Notes under the pieces: model-generated
Databases searched by the model: none
Seen by the model: the letters and a program-made list of their open reading frames with translations, nothing else
What the model was told of the DNA's origin: nothing
Shown: positions 1-8,131 of the stretch, one piece after another
How the letters are laid out: each line of letters opens with the position of its first letter
Position numbering within the stretch: position 1 is the stretch's first letter
Assembly (NCBI GenBank): GCA_965242685.1
Contig: OZ251487.1
Span: 310,001-374,000 of the forward strand
Source of the DNA: G965215055 sp965242685
Lineage (GTDB): Bacteria; Pseudomonadota; Gammaproteobacteria; UBA4575
Length of the DNA: 64,000 nt
Direction: 5' to 3'
Position numbers and translations under genes: made by a program

Positions 1-558
1 CGGGCGGTAGTTTGTGATTCTTTGCGGCAAGCAGTAGGCCATTGCACCTTTGTGGTTGCCACCAGTTCACGCAAGCGTGGTCTATCGCCACCTGAAATTG
101 CCCCGCGTGAATTGGGTAGGCAGGTTTGGCGGAACTTGCGCGCGGGCAGCGTTGCAATTGTCTTCGGACGTGAAAGTTGCGGGCTATCCAATGAGGAGAT
201 GGATATTTGCCAGTGTACGACCATGATTCCCGTAAATTGGGAGTTTGGTTCTTTGAATATTGCGGCGGCGGTGCAAGTGATCTGCTACGAGATTTTCATG
301 GCGCGCTTGTCGCAAGCTTCAGCCAAGGCGGTTGAAGGAGATGAGCTTGCCACTTCAGTGGAGTTTGAGAAGTTTTTTGCACATTTGCACAAGGTGTTGT
401 TGGCGATAAAATTTCTCGACCCGAAACAGCCCAAGCTGTTACTTAGACGGCTGAGAAACCTTTATCATCGTGCGCGCATGACTCGGGTGGAGGTCAATAT
501 TCTACGTGGTATTTTAAGTGCTACGCAAAAATCTTTGGAAAGTCGAACACTTCGATAA
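1..558 (+). CDS. trmJ: TrmJ tRNA (cytidine/uridine-2'-O-)-methyltransferase, 5'-truncated by window edge
   Basis: This is the C-terminal part of a SpoU/TrmH (SPOUT) methyltransferase; the frame is open from base 1, so the first 60 or so residues lie outside the window. TrmJ 2'-O-methylates position 32 of several tRNAs using SAM. The SPOUT knot motifs are visible: VFGRESCGLSNEE, and SLNIAAAVQVICYE near the end of the catalytic domain. A helical C-terminal extension follows, as in TrmJ. Its place immediately upstream of iscR is typical for gammaproteobacteria, although cysE, often found between them, is absent. Identity is from motifs and gene order. Confidence 0.85.
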   Translation, partial: RAVVCDSLRQAVGHCTFVVATSSRKRGLSPPEIAPRELGRQVWRNLRAGSVAIVFGRESCGLSNEEMDICQCTTMIPVNWEFGSLNIAAAVQVICYEIFMARLSQASAKAVEGDELATSVEFEKFFAHLHKVLLAIKFLDPKQPKLLLRRLRNLYHRARMTRVEVNILRGILSATQKSLESRTLR

Positions 559-704
559 CTCAGATGAACACCCGGCAGTAAATCGGTCGGGGGCCGTTTT
601 TCTTGATAACCAGGCGTTATTCTTGTATCTCTTGGCTTGGCCGTTGTTTCTGGCAAGGGGTATCTAACTAAAGAGATATGTAATTCCAGGCGTTTAACTT
701 TATA

Positions 705-729
705 ATACCTGAGTATATTACTTGGTTAT
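705..729 (+). promoter_or_regulatory. Putative IscR type 1 operator upstream of iscR
   Basis: A 25-base imperfect palindrome beginning ATACCTGAGT and ending CTTGGTTAT. By hand it agrees with the E. coli IscR type 1 consensus, as I remember it, at about 21 of 25 positions, including both ATA/TAT ends and the central A/T-rich core. A TATAAT hexamer overlaps its left edge at 701-706, and a TACAAT hexamer lies at 737-742, so a bound repressor would cover the promoter. This fits known autorepression of the isc operon by [2Fe-2S]-IscR. The motif is seen; binding is inferred. Confidence 0.65.
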
Positions 730-782
730 TTTCAGGTACAATATTTACTTCGGCTATTGAGTGGAATGAAAGGCAATATACG

Positions 783-1238
783 ATGAGACTTGGTACAAAA
801 GGTCGATATGCAGTAACTGCGATGTTCGATATCGCGCTTCATCATGGAGGGCCTGTTTCTCTGTCTGATATTTCTGCGCGTCAGGGAATTTCTTTGTCTT
901 ATTTGGAACAGCTTTTTATGCGCTTGCGTAAACAGGGGTTGGTTACCAGTACTCGGGGGCCGGGTGGCGGTTATTCGCTGGCGCTGGATTCAGAGGATAT
1001 TGCTATTGCGGATGTCATTGCCGCCGTTGACGAAGGCGTTGACGCTACGCGCTGTAGAGGCAGTGCAGATTGTCAGAATCATCAACGTTGTTTGACGCAC
1101 AGTTTGTGGGAAAACCTGAATTACCGGATTCGTGATTACCTCTCAGGCGTCAGTTTGGCGCAGGCGATACGTGAAACGCATGTGCAAGAGGTTGCCACTC
1201 GACAAGATCATCAAATGCACCGTATGGAATATATGTGA
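783..1238 (+). CDS. iscR: IscR, Fe-S cluster-sensing Rrf2-family regulator
   Basis: A 151-residue Rrf2-family winged-helix repressor that senses [2Fe-2S] status and controls isc genes. The N-terminus MRLGTKGRYAVTAMFDIAL and the recognition segment ISLSYLEQLFMRLRK are typical of IscR. The three cluster ligands are at Cys91, Cys97 and Cys103, followed by His106 in CLTH. The start is an ATG with a weak purine-rich AAAGG upstream. It is first gene of the isc operon, with iscS directly after it, and the palindrome at 705-729 suggests autoregulation. The C-terminal tail after about residue 135 differs from E. coli, which is normal for the family. Confidence 0.96.
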   Translation: MRLGTKGRYAVTAMFDIALHHGGPVSLSDISARQGISLSYLEQLFMRLRKQGLVTSTRGPGGGYSLALDSEDIAIADVIAAVDEGVDATRCRGSADCQNHQRCLTHSLWENLNYRIRDYLSGVSLAQAIRETHVQEVATRQDHQMHRMEYM

Positions 1239-1249
1239 GGAGAGACACC

Positions 1250-2473
1250 GTGACAGATTTAAAACTCCCCATTTATCTGGATTACAGCGCTACTACGCCC
1301 GTTGACGGCCGTGTAGCCGAAAAAATGGCAGAATATTTAACGTTTGAAGGGAACTACGGGAATCCGGCGTCACGCAGCCACAGTTTTGGTTGGAGTGCAG
1401 AAAAGGCGGTTGAAAAGGCGCGTAAACAGGTGGCGTCATTAATTAATGCGGATGCGAAAGAGATTATTTGGACCAGCGGTGCGACCGAGTCCGATAACCT
1501 GGCAATAAAGGGTGCGGCACATTTTTATCGGAAAAAAGGCAAGCATATCGTTACGTGTAAAACCGAGCACAAGGCTGTACTGGATACTTGTCGACAATTG
1601 GAGCGAGAGGGCTTTGAAGTGACTTATCTAGAGCCGCGCAGTTCTGGTCTTATCGATCTCGACGGTCTCCGGCAGGCCATTCGGGAGGATACGACTCTGG
1701 TTTCGATTATGCACGTGAATAATGAAATTGGCGTTATTCAGGACATTAAGTCGATTGGTGAGATCACTCGTCAACACAAGGTTACTTTTCACGTTGATGC
1801 AGCACAAAGCCCCGGTAAAGTGCCCATCGACTTGCAAGAGATGAAAGTTGATTTGATGAGTTTGTCCGCGCACAAGGTTTATGGGCCGAAGGGTATCGGT
1901 GCCTTGTACGTGCGCAGAAAGCCGCGAGTACGCATAGAAGCACAGATGCACGGGGGAGGACATGAGCGCGGGATGCGGTCGGGGACCTTGTCAACCCATC
2001 AGATTGTAGGCATGGGAGAAGCGTTCCGCATCGCCGAGGAAGAAATGGCTACGGATAATGAACGTATTTGCACGTTGAGAAACAGGCTGTTGAACGGGCT
2101 GAAGGATATTGAGGAAATTTACATTAATGGCGATTTGGAACAACGCATATCCGGCAACCTTAATGTCAGTTTTAATTTTATTGAAGGTGAAAGTCTGATT
2201 ATGGCACTCAAGGATATTGCAGTGTCGTCCGGCTCGGCGTGCACGAGTGCCTCGCTGGAGCCAAGCTACGTACTACGTGCGTTGGGACGTGATGATGAAC
2301 TTGCCCATAGCTCAATCCGGTTTACGATCGGTCGATTTACAACGGCAGAGGAAATAGACTACACCATTGAATTGATTAAGAATGCTGTAATCAAGCTGCG
2401 CAACCTTTCGCCTTTATGGGAAATGCACCAGGAAGGCGTCGATCTAAAAACCGTGGAGTGGGCTGCGCATTAA
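1250..2473 (+). CDS. iscS: IscS cysteine desulfurase
   Basis: A PLP enzyme that converts cysteine to alanine and passes the sulfur, as a persulfide, to IscU and other acceptors. I chose the GTG start at 1250 (MTDLKLPIYLDYSATTP) because GAGGAGA lies just upstream and the length, 407 residues, fits the family (404 in E. coli); the earlier GTG at 1235 would overlap iscR. The PLP lysine is in SLSAHKVYGPKG (about Lys209) and the catalytic cysteine is in SSGSACTSAS (about Cys331). It is the second gene of the isc operon, 11 bases after iscR. Confidence 0.97.
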   Translation: MTDLKLPIYLDYSATTPVDGRVAEKMAEYLTFEGNYGNPASRSHSFGWSAEKAVEKARKQVASLINADAKEIIWTSGATESDNLAIKGAAHFYRKKGKHIVTCKTEHKAVLDTCRQLEREGFEVTYLEPRSSGLIDLDGLRQAIREDTTLVSIMHVNNEIGVIQDIKSIGEITRQHKVTFHVDAAQSPGKVPIDLQEMKVDLMSLSAHKVYGPKGIGALYVRRKPRVRIEAQMHGGGHERGMRSGTLSTHQIVGMGEAFRIAEEEMATDNERICTLRNRLLNGLKDIEEIYINGDLEQRISGNLNVSFNFIEGESLIMALKDIAVSSGSACTSASLEPSYVLRALGRDDELAHSSIRFTIGRFTTAEEIDYTIELIKNAVIKLRNLSPLWEMHQEGVDLKTVEWAAH

Positions 2474-2501
2474 CTATTTTTGAAATGAGGAGACGATAAC
2501 C

Positions 2502-2906
2502 ATGTCATACAGCAATAAAGTGTTGGATCACTACGAAAACCCGCGTAATGTCGGGTCGTTTGACAAAGATGATAAAAAAGTTGGCACAGGGATGGTGGGT
2601 GCACCGGCTTGCGGCGACGTGATGAAGTTGCAGATTAAAGTGGATGCCGATGGCGTCATTGAAGATGCCAAATTCAAAACCTACGGCTGCGGTTCTGCAA
2701 TCGCGTCCTCCAGCCTTTTGACCGAATGGGTAAAAGGTAAAACGCTTGAACAAGCCAGGGAAATTAAGAATACGGACATTGCGGAAGAGTTAGCTCTGCC
2801 GCCGGTAAAGATCCATTGCTCCGTGTTGGCGGAAGATGCAATCAAGGCCGCAATCAGTGACCTTAAGGCTAAAGCAGACGGGGAGCAGCAAAGGAAAAGT
2901 GCGTAG
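2502..2906 (+). CDS. iscU: IscU Fe-S cluster scaffold
   Basis: A 134-residue scaffold on which [2Fe-2S] clusters are assembled from IscS-derived sulfur. The three ligand cysteines are in PACGD (Cys37, with Asp39), YGCGS (Cys63) and KIHCS (Cys106). The LPPVK motif recognised by the HscA chaperone is present just before the last cysteine, which fits the hscBA genes downstream. The ATG has a GAGGAG ribosome-binding site. Third gene of the isc operon. Confidence 0.97.
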   Translation: MSYSNKVLDHYENPRNVGSFDKDDKKVGTGMVGAPACGDVMKLQIKVDADGVIEDAKFKTYGCGSAIASSSLLTEWVKGKTLEQAREIKNTDIAEELALPPVKIHCSVLAEDAIKAAISDLKAKADGEQQRKSA

Positions 2907-2918
2907 AGTAAGGGGTAT

Positions 2919-3242
2919 ATGGTGTTTTCATTAACAGACCGTGCGGCGGAACACGTCAAGACGTACCTTGAAAAACGCGGTAAAGGCGTGGGTGTGCGCG
3001 TGGGTGTAAGAACTACTGGTTGTTCGGGAATGGCATATACCATTGAATTTGCAGATCGAATTGAAGTCGAGGACCATGTTTTTGAAGACAAGGGCGTCAA
3101 AGTTGTCGTCAATCCTAAAAGTATGGTGTATTTGCAGGGCACTGAGTTGGATTTTACCCGGGAGGGGTTGAACGAGGGTTTCCATTTTAATAACCCTAAC
3201 GAAAAAGAGCGTTGTGGGTGTGGGGAGAGCTTCAGCGTTTGA
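2919..3242 (+). CDS. iscA: IscA A-type Fe-S carrier protein
   Basis: A 107-residue HesB/IscA-family protein that carries clusters or iron to apo-targets. The three conserved cysteines are in TTGCSG (Cys35) and RCGCGESF (Cys99 and Cys101). The ATG follows AAGGGG by a few bases. It lies 12 bases after iscU, so it is co-transcribed with it. The family also contains ErpA and SufA, but its position in the isc operon settles the name. Confidence 0.96.
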   Translation: MVFSLTDRAAEHVKTYLEKRGKGVGVRVGVRTTGCSGMAYTIEFADRIEVEDHVFEDKGVKVVVNPKSMVYLQGTELDFTREGLNEGFHFNNPNEKERCGCGESFSV

Positions 3243-3305
3243 TCTTTAAATCTGTTCCTGGTTTTTCCTGCTGTGGCAGTAGCTGCTTAAAAGCTTAAAT
3301 CATTC

Positions 3306-3848
3306 ATGGATATATCTCTTGCTCGAAATTATTTCGAGCTGTTCGGGTTTCCTGAGAATTTTGCAATTGATCAACAAGCGTTGACAAGAAAGTATCGCGC
3401 TTTTCAACGTGCCTTACATCCCGACCGTTTTGCCAATGCGACGGACCAGGAGCGCCGTATCTCGGCGCAAAGTACTGCGTTGATTAACGAAGCCTACGCT
3501 ACACTGAAAAGCGACTTAAAACGTGCGCACTATTTGTTAAAACTGAGAGATATCGAGTTCAATGCAGATACGGAAACCTCAGATGACACTGAGTTTCTTA
3601 TACAACAAATGGAATTACGTGAACGTATAGAGCAGGCCGATGATGCAGGCGATCCGATAGCGGCTTTGAATGATTTGGCACAAGAGTTGAAACAACAGCA
3701 AGCGTGGTTGACTTCACAGTTCTCGGATCAATACATGGATAAGGATTTAACTGGAGCAAAAAGGACGGCACTGAAACTTCAGTTTTATGAACGACTGACG
3801 CAACAGGTCGGAGAAAAGCAGGAAAAATACGAAGAGAAACTGCTGTAA
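3306..3848 (+). CDS. hscB: HscB J-domain co-chaperone
   Basis: A 180-residue co-chaperone that brings IscU to HscA and stimulates its ATPase. The N-terminal J domain covers about residues 1-75 and carries the HPD tripeptide in LHPDRFA. The C-terminal three-helix domain that binds IscU follows. The length is close to E. coli HscB (171). It lies 63 bases after iscA and directly before hscA. Confidence 0.95.
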   Translation: MDISLARNYFELFGFPENFAIDQQALTRKYRAFQRALHPDRFANATDQERRISAQSTALINEAYATLKSDLKRAHYLLKLRDIEFNADTETSDDTEFLIQQMELRERIEQADDAGDPIAALNDLAQELKQQQAWLTSQFSDQYMDKDLTGAKRTALKLQFYERLTQQVGEKQEKYEEKLL

Positions 3849-3855
3849 TTACCGC

Positions 3856-5733
3856 ATGGCATTATTACAAATATCGGAGCCTGGTCAAGCTGCCGTACCA
3901 CGTGAGTACCGGCTTGCAGTCGGTATTGATTTAGGCACAACGAACTCTCTCGTTGCCGCGGTACGTGACGGCGTCGTCGAAACGTTGGCAGATGAAGATG
4001 GCGTACACGTATTGCCATCCGTGGTACGTTATACCGATAGTGGCGAAGTGATGGTAGGGACTTCTGCACTGGCTCATGCTACTACTGACCCGCTTAATAC
4101 ACTTGCCTCGGTAAAGCGCATCATGGGCAGGTCCGTTGATGATTTATCTACTTTGCAAGGTTATCTGCCGTACCGGTTTGTGGACGAGGACAGTAACGTG
4201 CCGCGTGTTCAAACGTCTGCTGGTGCCGTTACTCCAGTGGAAATATCGGCGGAAATCTTGAAAACACTGCGTCATCGGGCGGAGACCGAGTTGGGCGATA
4301 AACTCGCAGGAGTAGTCATCACGGTCCCGGCATATTTTGATGATGCACAGCGTCAAGCTACTAAAGATTCGGCTAAACTCGCCGGCTTGAAAGTGTTTCG
4401 TTTGCTTAATGAGCCAACGGCTGCTGCGGTTGCGTATGGGTTGGACCAACAGGCGGAAGGAATAGTGGCTGTTTATGATTTAGGTGGCGGTACGTTTGAT
4501 ATCTCTATTCTCAGGTTGTCCAAGGGCGTTTTTGAAGTGTTGTCTACAGGAGGCGACACTGCATTGGGAGGCGATGACTTTGATCGAGAAATTGCGGACT
4601 GGATACTACAGAGGGCAGAGCTAGACGTTAGTGACGGAGGTCATCAGCTTATGCGACAGGCGATGACCGAGGCGCGTCGGGTAAAAGAGGCATTAACCGA
4701 TGCAAATGAAGTTTTGGTCAGTTTGAAGCTTCACGATGATTCGCTGTTTGAAACAAAGTTGACGCGCGCGCAGTTTGACAGGATGATAAAACCGTATGTA
4801 AAAAAAACCATTACATGGTGCTATAAGACCTTACGTGCCGCGGAGGTAGGCGTAACGGACGTCGAGCACGTTGTAATGGTAGGCGGTTCGACGCGTATTC
4901 CTTATGTGTGCAGTCAGGTTGAAAGTTTTTTTGGCAATCTGCCCCTGACTGCGATTGATCCGGATAAAGTCGTCGCCATGGGTGCCGCCCGGCAAGCCGA
5001 AGTGTTGGCGGGTAATAAGCCCGAGGAAGAAATGTTGCTATTAGACGTGTTACCACTTTCTCTTGGCATAGAGACGATGGGCGGCTTGGTCGAAAAGATT
5101 ATCGAGAGGAATACTGTGATACCCGCAATCAGGGCAAGGGAGTTTACTACTTTCAAGGATGGACAGACCGCTATGCGTATTCACGTTTTGCAAGGAGAAC
5201 GAGATAAGGTGAAAGATTGTCGTTCTCTGGCTAATTTTGATTTAACCGATATTCCTCCCATGGTCGCGGGTTCGGCACGTATAAAAATCACCTTTCAGGT
5301 TGATGCGGATGGTTTGCTTGGCGTAAGTGCCGTAGAGCAAAGTAGCGGTGCACGTGCTAGTGTTGAAGTGAAACCCTCGTATGGCCTTACAGATACCGAA
5401 ATTGAAAAGATGCTGAAAGATTCTTTCACGCATGCTGAAAGTGACATGTATATAAGGCGGCTGGCCGAGCAGCAGGTCGAAGCAGACCGCGTGTTGGAAG
5501 CTTTACGTACCGCACTTGTAGCGGACGGCGCTGATTTATTGTCAGTAGAGGAGATGGCAAAAATCAAACAAGTTGAAAACGAGCTGGAAATTGCACGTAA
5601 GAAAGGTGACGGTGAACTGATCGAACAGTCCATCAAAAATTTAGAGAAGGAAAGTGAAACTTTTATTGCGCGTCGTATGAATCGCAGTGTAAGACGGGCA
5701 ATAAAAGGGCATCGCGTTGAAGAGTTTGAGTAA
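3856..5733 (+). CDS. hscA: HscA Hsp70-class chaperone for IscU
   Basis: A 625-residue DnaK-family chaperone specialised for cluster release from IscU. The N-terminus MALLQISEPGQAAVPRE is the HscA signature and supports this ATG. The nucleotide-binding motifs GIDLGTTNS, the phosphate 2 loop DLGGGTFD and the adenosine loop VGGSTRIP are all present. The substrate-binding domain starts near residue 395 and ends in a helical lid. No clear ribosome-binding site was seen; the gene starts 7 bases after hscB, so translational coupling is likely. Confidence 0.96.
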   Translation: MALLQISEPGQAAVPREYRLAVGIDLGTTNSLVAAVRDGVVETLADEDGVHVLPSVVRYTDSGEVMVGTSALAHATTDPLNTLASVKRIMGRSVDDLSTLQGYLPYRFVDEDSNVPRVQTSAGAVTPVEISAEILKTLRHRAETELGDKLAGVVITVPAYFDDAQRQATKDSAKLAGLKVFRLLNEPTAAAVAYGLDQQAEGIVAVYDLGGGTFDISILRLSKGVFEVLSTGGDTALGGDDFDREIADWILQRAELDVSDGGHQLMRQAMTEARRVKEALTDANEVLVSLKLHDDSLFETKLTRAQFDRMIKPYVKKTITWCYKTLRAAEVGVTDVEHVVMVGGSTRIPYVCSQVESFFGNLPLTAIDPDKVVAMGAARQAEVLAGNKPEEEMLLLDVLPLSLGIETMGGLVEKIIERNTVIPAIRAREFTTFKDGQTAMRIHVLQGERDKVKDCRSLANFDLTDIPPMVAGSARIKITFQVDADGLLGVSAVEQSSGARASVEVKPSYGLTDTEIEKMLKDSFTHAESDMYIRRLAEQQVEADRVLEALRTALVADGADLLSVEEMAKIKQVENELEIARKKGDGELIEQSIKNLEKESETFIARRMNRSVRRAIKGHRVEEFE

Positions 5734-5774
5734 CTGGATAGATTAATTGGTAACATAAATGAACGTATAAAAGC

Positions 5775-6113
5775 ATGACTAAAATAACCTTTTTGCCTCA
5801 CCAGGAAGTTTGTCCACAAGGAAAAGTAATTGAGGTTGAGCCGGGCATCAGTATATGTAATGCTGCACTTGCAAATGATATTGAAATTGAGCACGCCTGT
5901 GAAAAATCGTGTGCCTGTACAACTTGCCACGTTTATGTGCGCGAGGGCATTGACTCACTTCCCGAAGCCGAGGAAAACGAGGAGGATTATCTTGACAAAG
6001 CTTGGGGGTTGGAACCTGATTCTCGCTTGAGTTGCCAAGCTATCGTAGGCAAGGAGGACTTGGTGATTGAAATTCCCAGATATACCATCAATATGGTTTC
6101 GGAGCAGCACTAG
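5775..6113 (+). CDS. fdx: Isc-type [2Fe-2S] ferredoxin
   Basis: A 112-residue adrenodoxin-type ferredoxin that supplies electrons for cluster assembly. The cluster ligands follow the CX5CX2C...C pattern at Cys42, Cys48, Cys51 (HACEKSCACTTC) and Cys87 (SRLSCQ). It follows hscA by 41 bases, the standard place in the isc operon. Length matches E. coli Fdx (111). Confidence 0.96.
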   Translation: MTKITFLPHQEVCPQGKVIEVEPGISICNAALANDIEIEHACEKSCACTTCHVYVREGIDSLPEAEENEEDYLDKAWGLEPDSRLSCQAIVGKEDLVIEIPRYTINMVSEQH

Positions 6114-6161
6114 CATTTTTAATGTGGTTATGCACATTTTCCTATACGTGAGAGGTTGTTA

Positions 6162-6362
6162 ATGAGTTTGAAGTGGGTAGATTCCATAGAAATAGCCGTT
6201 GCACTGGATGAAGCATATCCGGACGTCGATCCTCAGTATATACGTTTTACCGATCTTCATGCTTGGGTATGTGCGCTGGATGAATTTGACGATGATCCTG
6301 AATCATCCAACGAGAGAATTCTTGAAGCAATCCAAATGGCGTGGCTTGATGAACGAGACTGA
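6162..6362 (+). CDS. iscX: IscX (YfhJ), small acidic regulator of Fe-S assembly
   Basis: A 66-residue acidic protein that binds IscS and tunes cluster synthesis in an iron-dependent way. The start is set at the ATG giving MSLKWVDS, which matches the family N-terminus; a TTG two codons upstream is less likely. The FTDLHAW and EFDDDPESSNE segments are characteristic. An AGAGG purine stretch precedes the ATG. It is the last gene of the isc operon; 168 bases without a gene separate it from ndk. Confidence 0.95.
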   Translation: MSLKWVDSIEIAVALDEAYPDVDPQYIRFTDLHAWVCALDEFDDDPESSNERILEAIQMAWLDERD

Positions 6363-6530
6363 TCGGTCTTTGCTAACTTTCAATGTTTGCTGAACGCTGT
6401 TTGTCCCTTGTAGCCGTAGTAGAATTGGCCGGCATAGTCAGGGGAAGCTTATGTGTAAATCTGTGTAAATCAGGCCGTAACGCCTAATTATTCAGTTCAT
6501 AACTAATAACGAATCATTTACAGGGTCGTA

Positions 6531-6965
6531 GTGGTGATGGAGCGCACTTTGTCCATTATTAAACCTGATGCCGTGCAAAGAAACTTGATCGGGGATATAG
6601 AAATGAGGATAGAAAATGCCGGCTTGTCAATCATTGCGGCAAAAATGTTGAGGATAAGCCGGAAGCAAGCAGGGGATTTTTACAGCATCCATCAAGATAA
6701 GCCTTTCTATAAAGACTTGATTGAGTTTATGACTTCAGGTCCGATCATTGTACAGGTGCTTGAAGGCGAAAATGCGATTTCGGACTATCGAAAAATTATG
6801 GGTGTGACGACGTTTGGTGAGGCGATTTCCGGAACAATTCGCGCTGACTATGCGTCTTCTACAACTTGGAATGCAGTACATGGGTCAGACTCAAAAAAGA
6901 ACGCAAGGCGTGAAATTAAATTTTTCTTTGCGGAGCATGAAATATTTTCGCGTGCACGCAAGTAA
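6531..6965 (+). CDS. ndk: Nucleoside diphosphate kinase
   Basis: A 144-residue enzyme that moves the gamma-phosphate of ATP to other nucleoside diphosphates through a phosphohistidine. The N-terminus ERTLSIIKPDAV and the active-site histidine in WNAVHGSDS are present. The start is uncertain among GTG 6531, GTG 6534 and ATG 6537; 6531 gives the usual family length. In most relatives ndk is followed by rlmN, pilF and ispG before hisS; here rodZ follows directly. Confidence 0.95.
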   Translation: MVMERTLSIIKPDAVQRNLIGDIEMRIENAGLSIIAAKMLRISRKQAGDFYSIHQDKPFYKDLIEFMTSGPIIVQVLEGENAISDYRKIMGVTTFGEAISGTIRADYASSTTWNAVHGSDSKKNARREIKFFFAEHEIFSRARK

Positions 6966-6994
6966 TTGATAGAGAATCGGTTTCTGCAACGTGG

Positions 6995-7022
6995 TTGACA
7001 AAACGGGGGTATACTAAAGAAT
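6995..7022 (+). promoter_or_regulatory. Possible sigma-70 promoter for the rodZ-hisS-yfgM-bamB run
   Basis: A perfect TTGACA at 6995-7000 is followed, after a 16-base spacer, by AAGAAT (4 of 6 matches to TATAAT) at 7017-7022, about 110 bases upstream of rodZ. A better TATACT hexamer at 7010-7015 is only 9 bases from the -35, so it does not pair with it. Recognised by eye only. Confidence 0.35.
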
Positions 7023-7135
7023 TTCGGTGCATACGACGAGTAAGGCAATTAGACTCCTGTCCACTTGTATGGTAAGCACTTAGCAAGAGCCTTGTGAATA
7101 ATTCCGAATGCAACATGTCGGGAGAGTAAGTAGAG

Positions 7136-8101
7136 ATGGCGACGAGTCAAGCACCACAGAAGCATATATTAAGTATTGGTACATTGTTGGTTGCCGCCCG
7201 CAATCATACCGCATTAAACCAAAGCGAAGTGGCCAGTCAGACTAAGTTACCACTACGCACGATCCAAGCACTAGAGAATGATGAGTTTGAAAAGTTACCG
7301 GAATACACTTATGTGCGGGGCTATTTGCGCCTTTATGCCCAGGTAGTGGGAATTGATGAGAAGGACGTGATTGAGGCCTACGATGAGCAATATCACGTTG
7401 CCCCTAAAGTCAGTCCGGTAGTCGGTTCAAAAGACGGTTTTAATCCTGTTACCCTATGGGGGACGGTTGCTGTTGCCGCCTTACTGGCTGGTTTGTTGGT
7501 GATTTTGTGGGCGGGTGAAAAGTTCATGAACCAAGACAGCAACTTGACGAGTGTAAATTCTTCCTTTACTCCGCCTAACCTTGAAGATGACAAAGTTGTT
7601 ACTTCACTATCTACGTCTACTTCTTCAGGTGATGTGGTTGCTACCGATGATCCTGTGGTTCAAAAAGCGGATGACCAAGTCTTGCCAGTAATGGAGAATC
7701 AAAGCCCCGCATCGGAGGAACAAACCTCGCTGCCTGAGCGCGAGGAAAATATCGGTATGGATACCGAACAAGTTGAGCAGGAACAGCCAGTACAGGTTGG
7801 GCGAGATCAGTCATTAACTTCTGATGCAGTTATAACGGGTGAGGGCGTTGACGTGTTGATGCTGAAATATACGGGCGAAAGCTGGACGGAAATCAGCGAT
7901 GCTGATTCAAGTCTTCTCATGCGCGAATTGAGCAGGGCCGGGTCTGTAAGGAGCTTTAGAGGCAAGGCCCCGTTTCATATATTTCTCGGCAATTCTCCAA
8001 GCGTTGTAATTGAGATCAACGGGCAATATTTTGATCATTCCAAGTTTAAACAAGATAATCGTACGGCAAAATTTCAAGTGCCAAGTGATTTATCCAACTA
8101 G
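7136..8101 (+). CDS. rodZ: RodZ cell-shape protein
   Basis: A 321-residue bitopic membrane protein of the elongasome that links MreB to the membrane. Residues 10-80 form a Cro/CI-type helix-turn-helix (LNQSEVASQTKLPLRTIQAL), followed by a single membrane span near residues 103-127. A low-complexity acidic Ser/Thr/Gln/Glu-rich linker occupies about 130-215, and a C-terminal DUF4115-type beta domain lies at about 225-315. A GGGAGAG sequence lies a little upstream of the ATG. It heads the run to hisS, 30 bases upstream of it. Confidence 0.9.
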   Translation: MATSQAPQKHILSIGTLLVAARNHTALNQSEVASQTKLPLRTIQALENDEFEKLPEYTYVRGYLRLYAQVVGIDEKDVIEAYDEQYHVAPKVSPVVGSKDGFNPVTLWGTVAVAALLAGLLVILWAGEKFMNQDSNLTSVNSSFTPPNLEDDKVVTSLSTSTSSGDVVATDDPVVQKADDQVLPVMENQSPASEEQTSLPEREENIGMDTEQVEQEQPVQVGRDQSLTSDAVITGEGVDVLMLKYTGESWTEISDADSSLLMRELSRAGSVRSFRGKAPFHIFLGNSPSVVIEINGQYFDHSKFKQDNRTAKFQVPSDLSN

Positions 8102-8131
8102 CTCTTTTTTCATTTAAGGCGAGGAAAGCAG

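Noticed and set aside
569..600. Terminator after trmJ
   Set aside because: A T5 run follows GGGGGCCG, but only a 4-bp stem with a long loop can be drawn.
6995..7015. TTGACA with TATACT as a promoter
   Set aside because: The two hexamers are only 9 bases apart, too close for sigma-70; the weaker box at 7017 was used instead.
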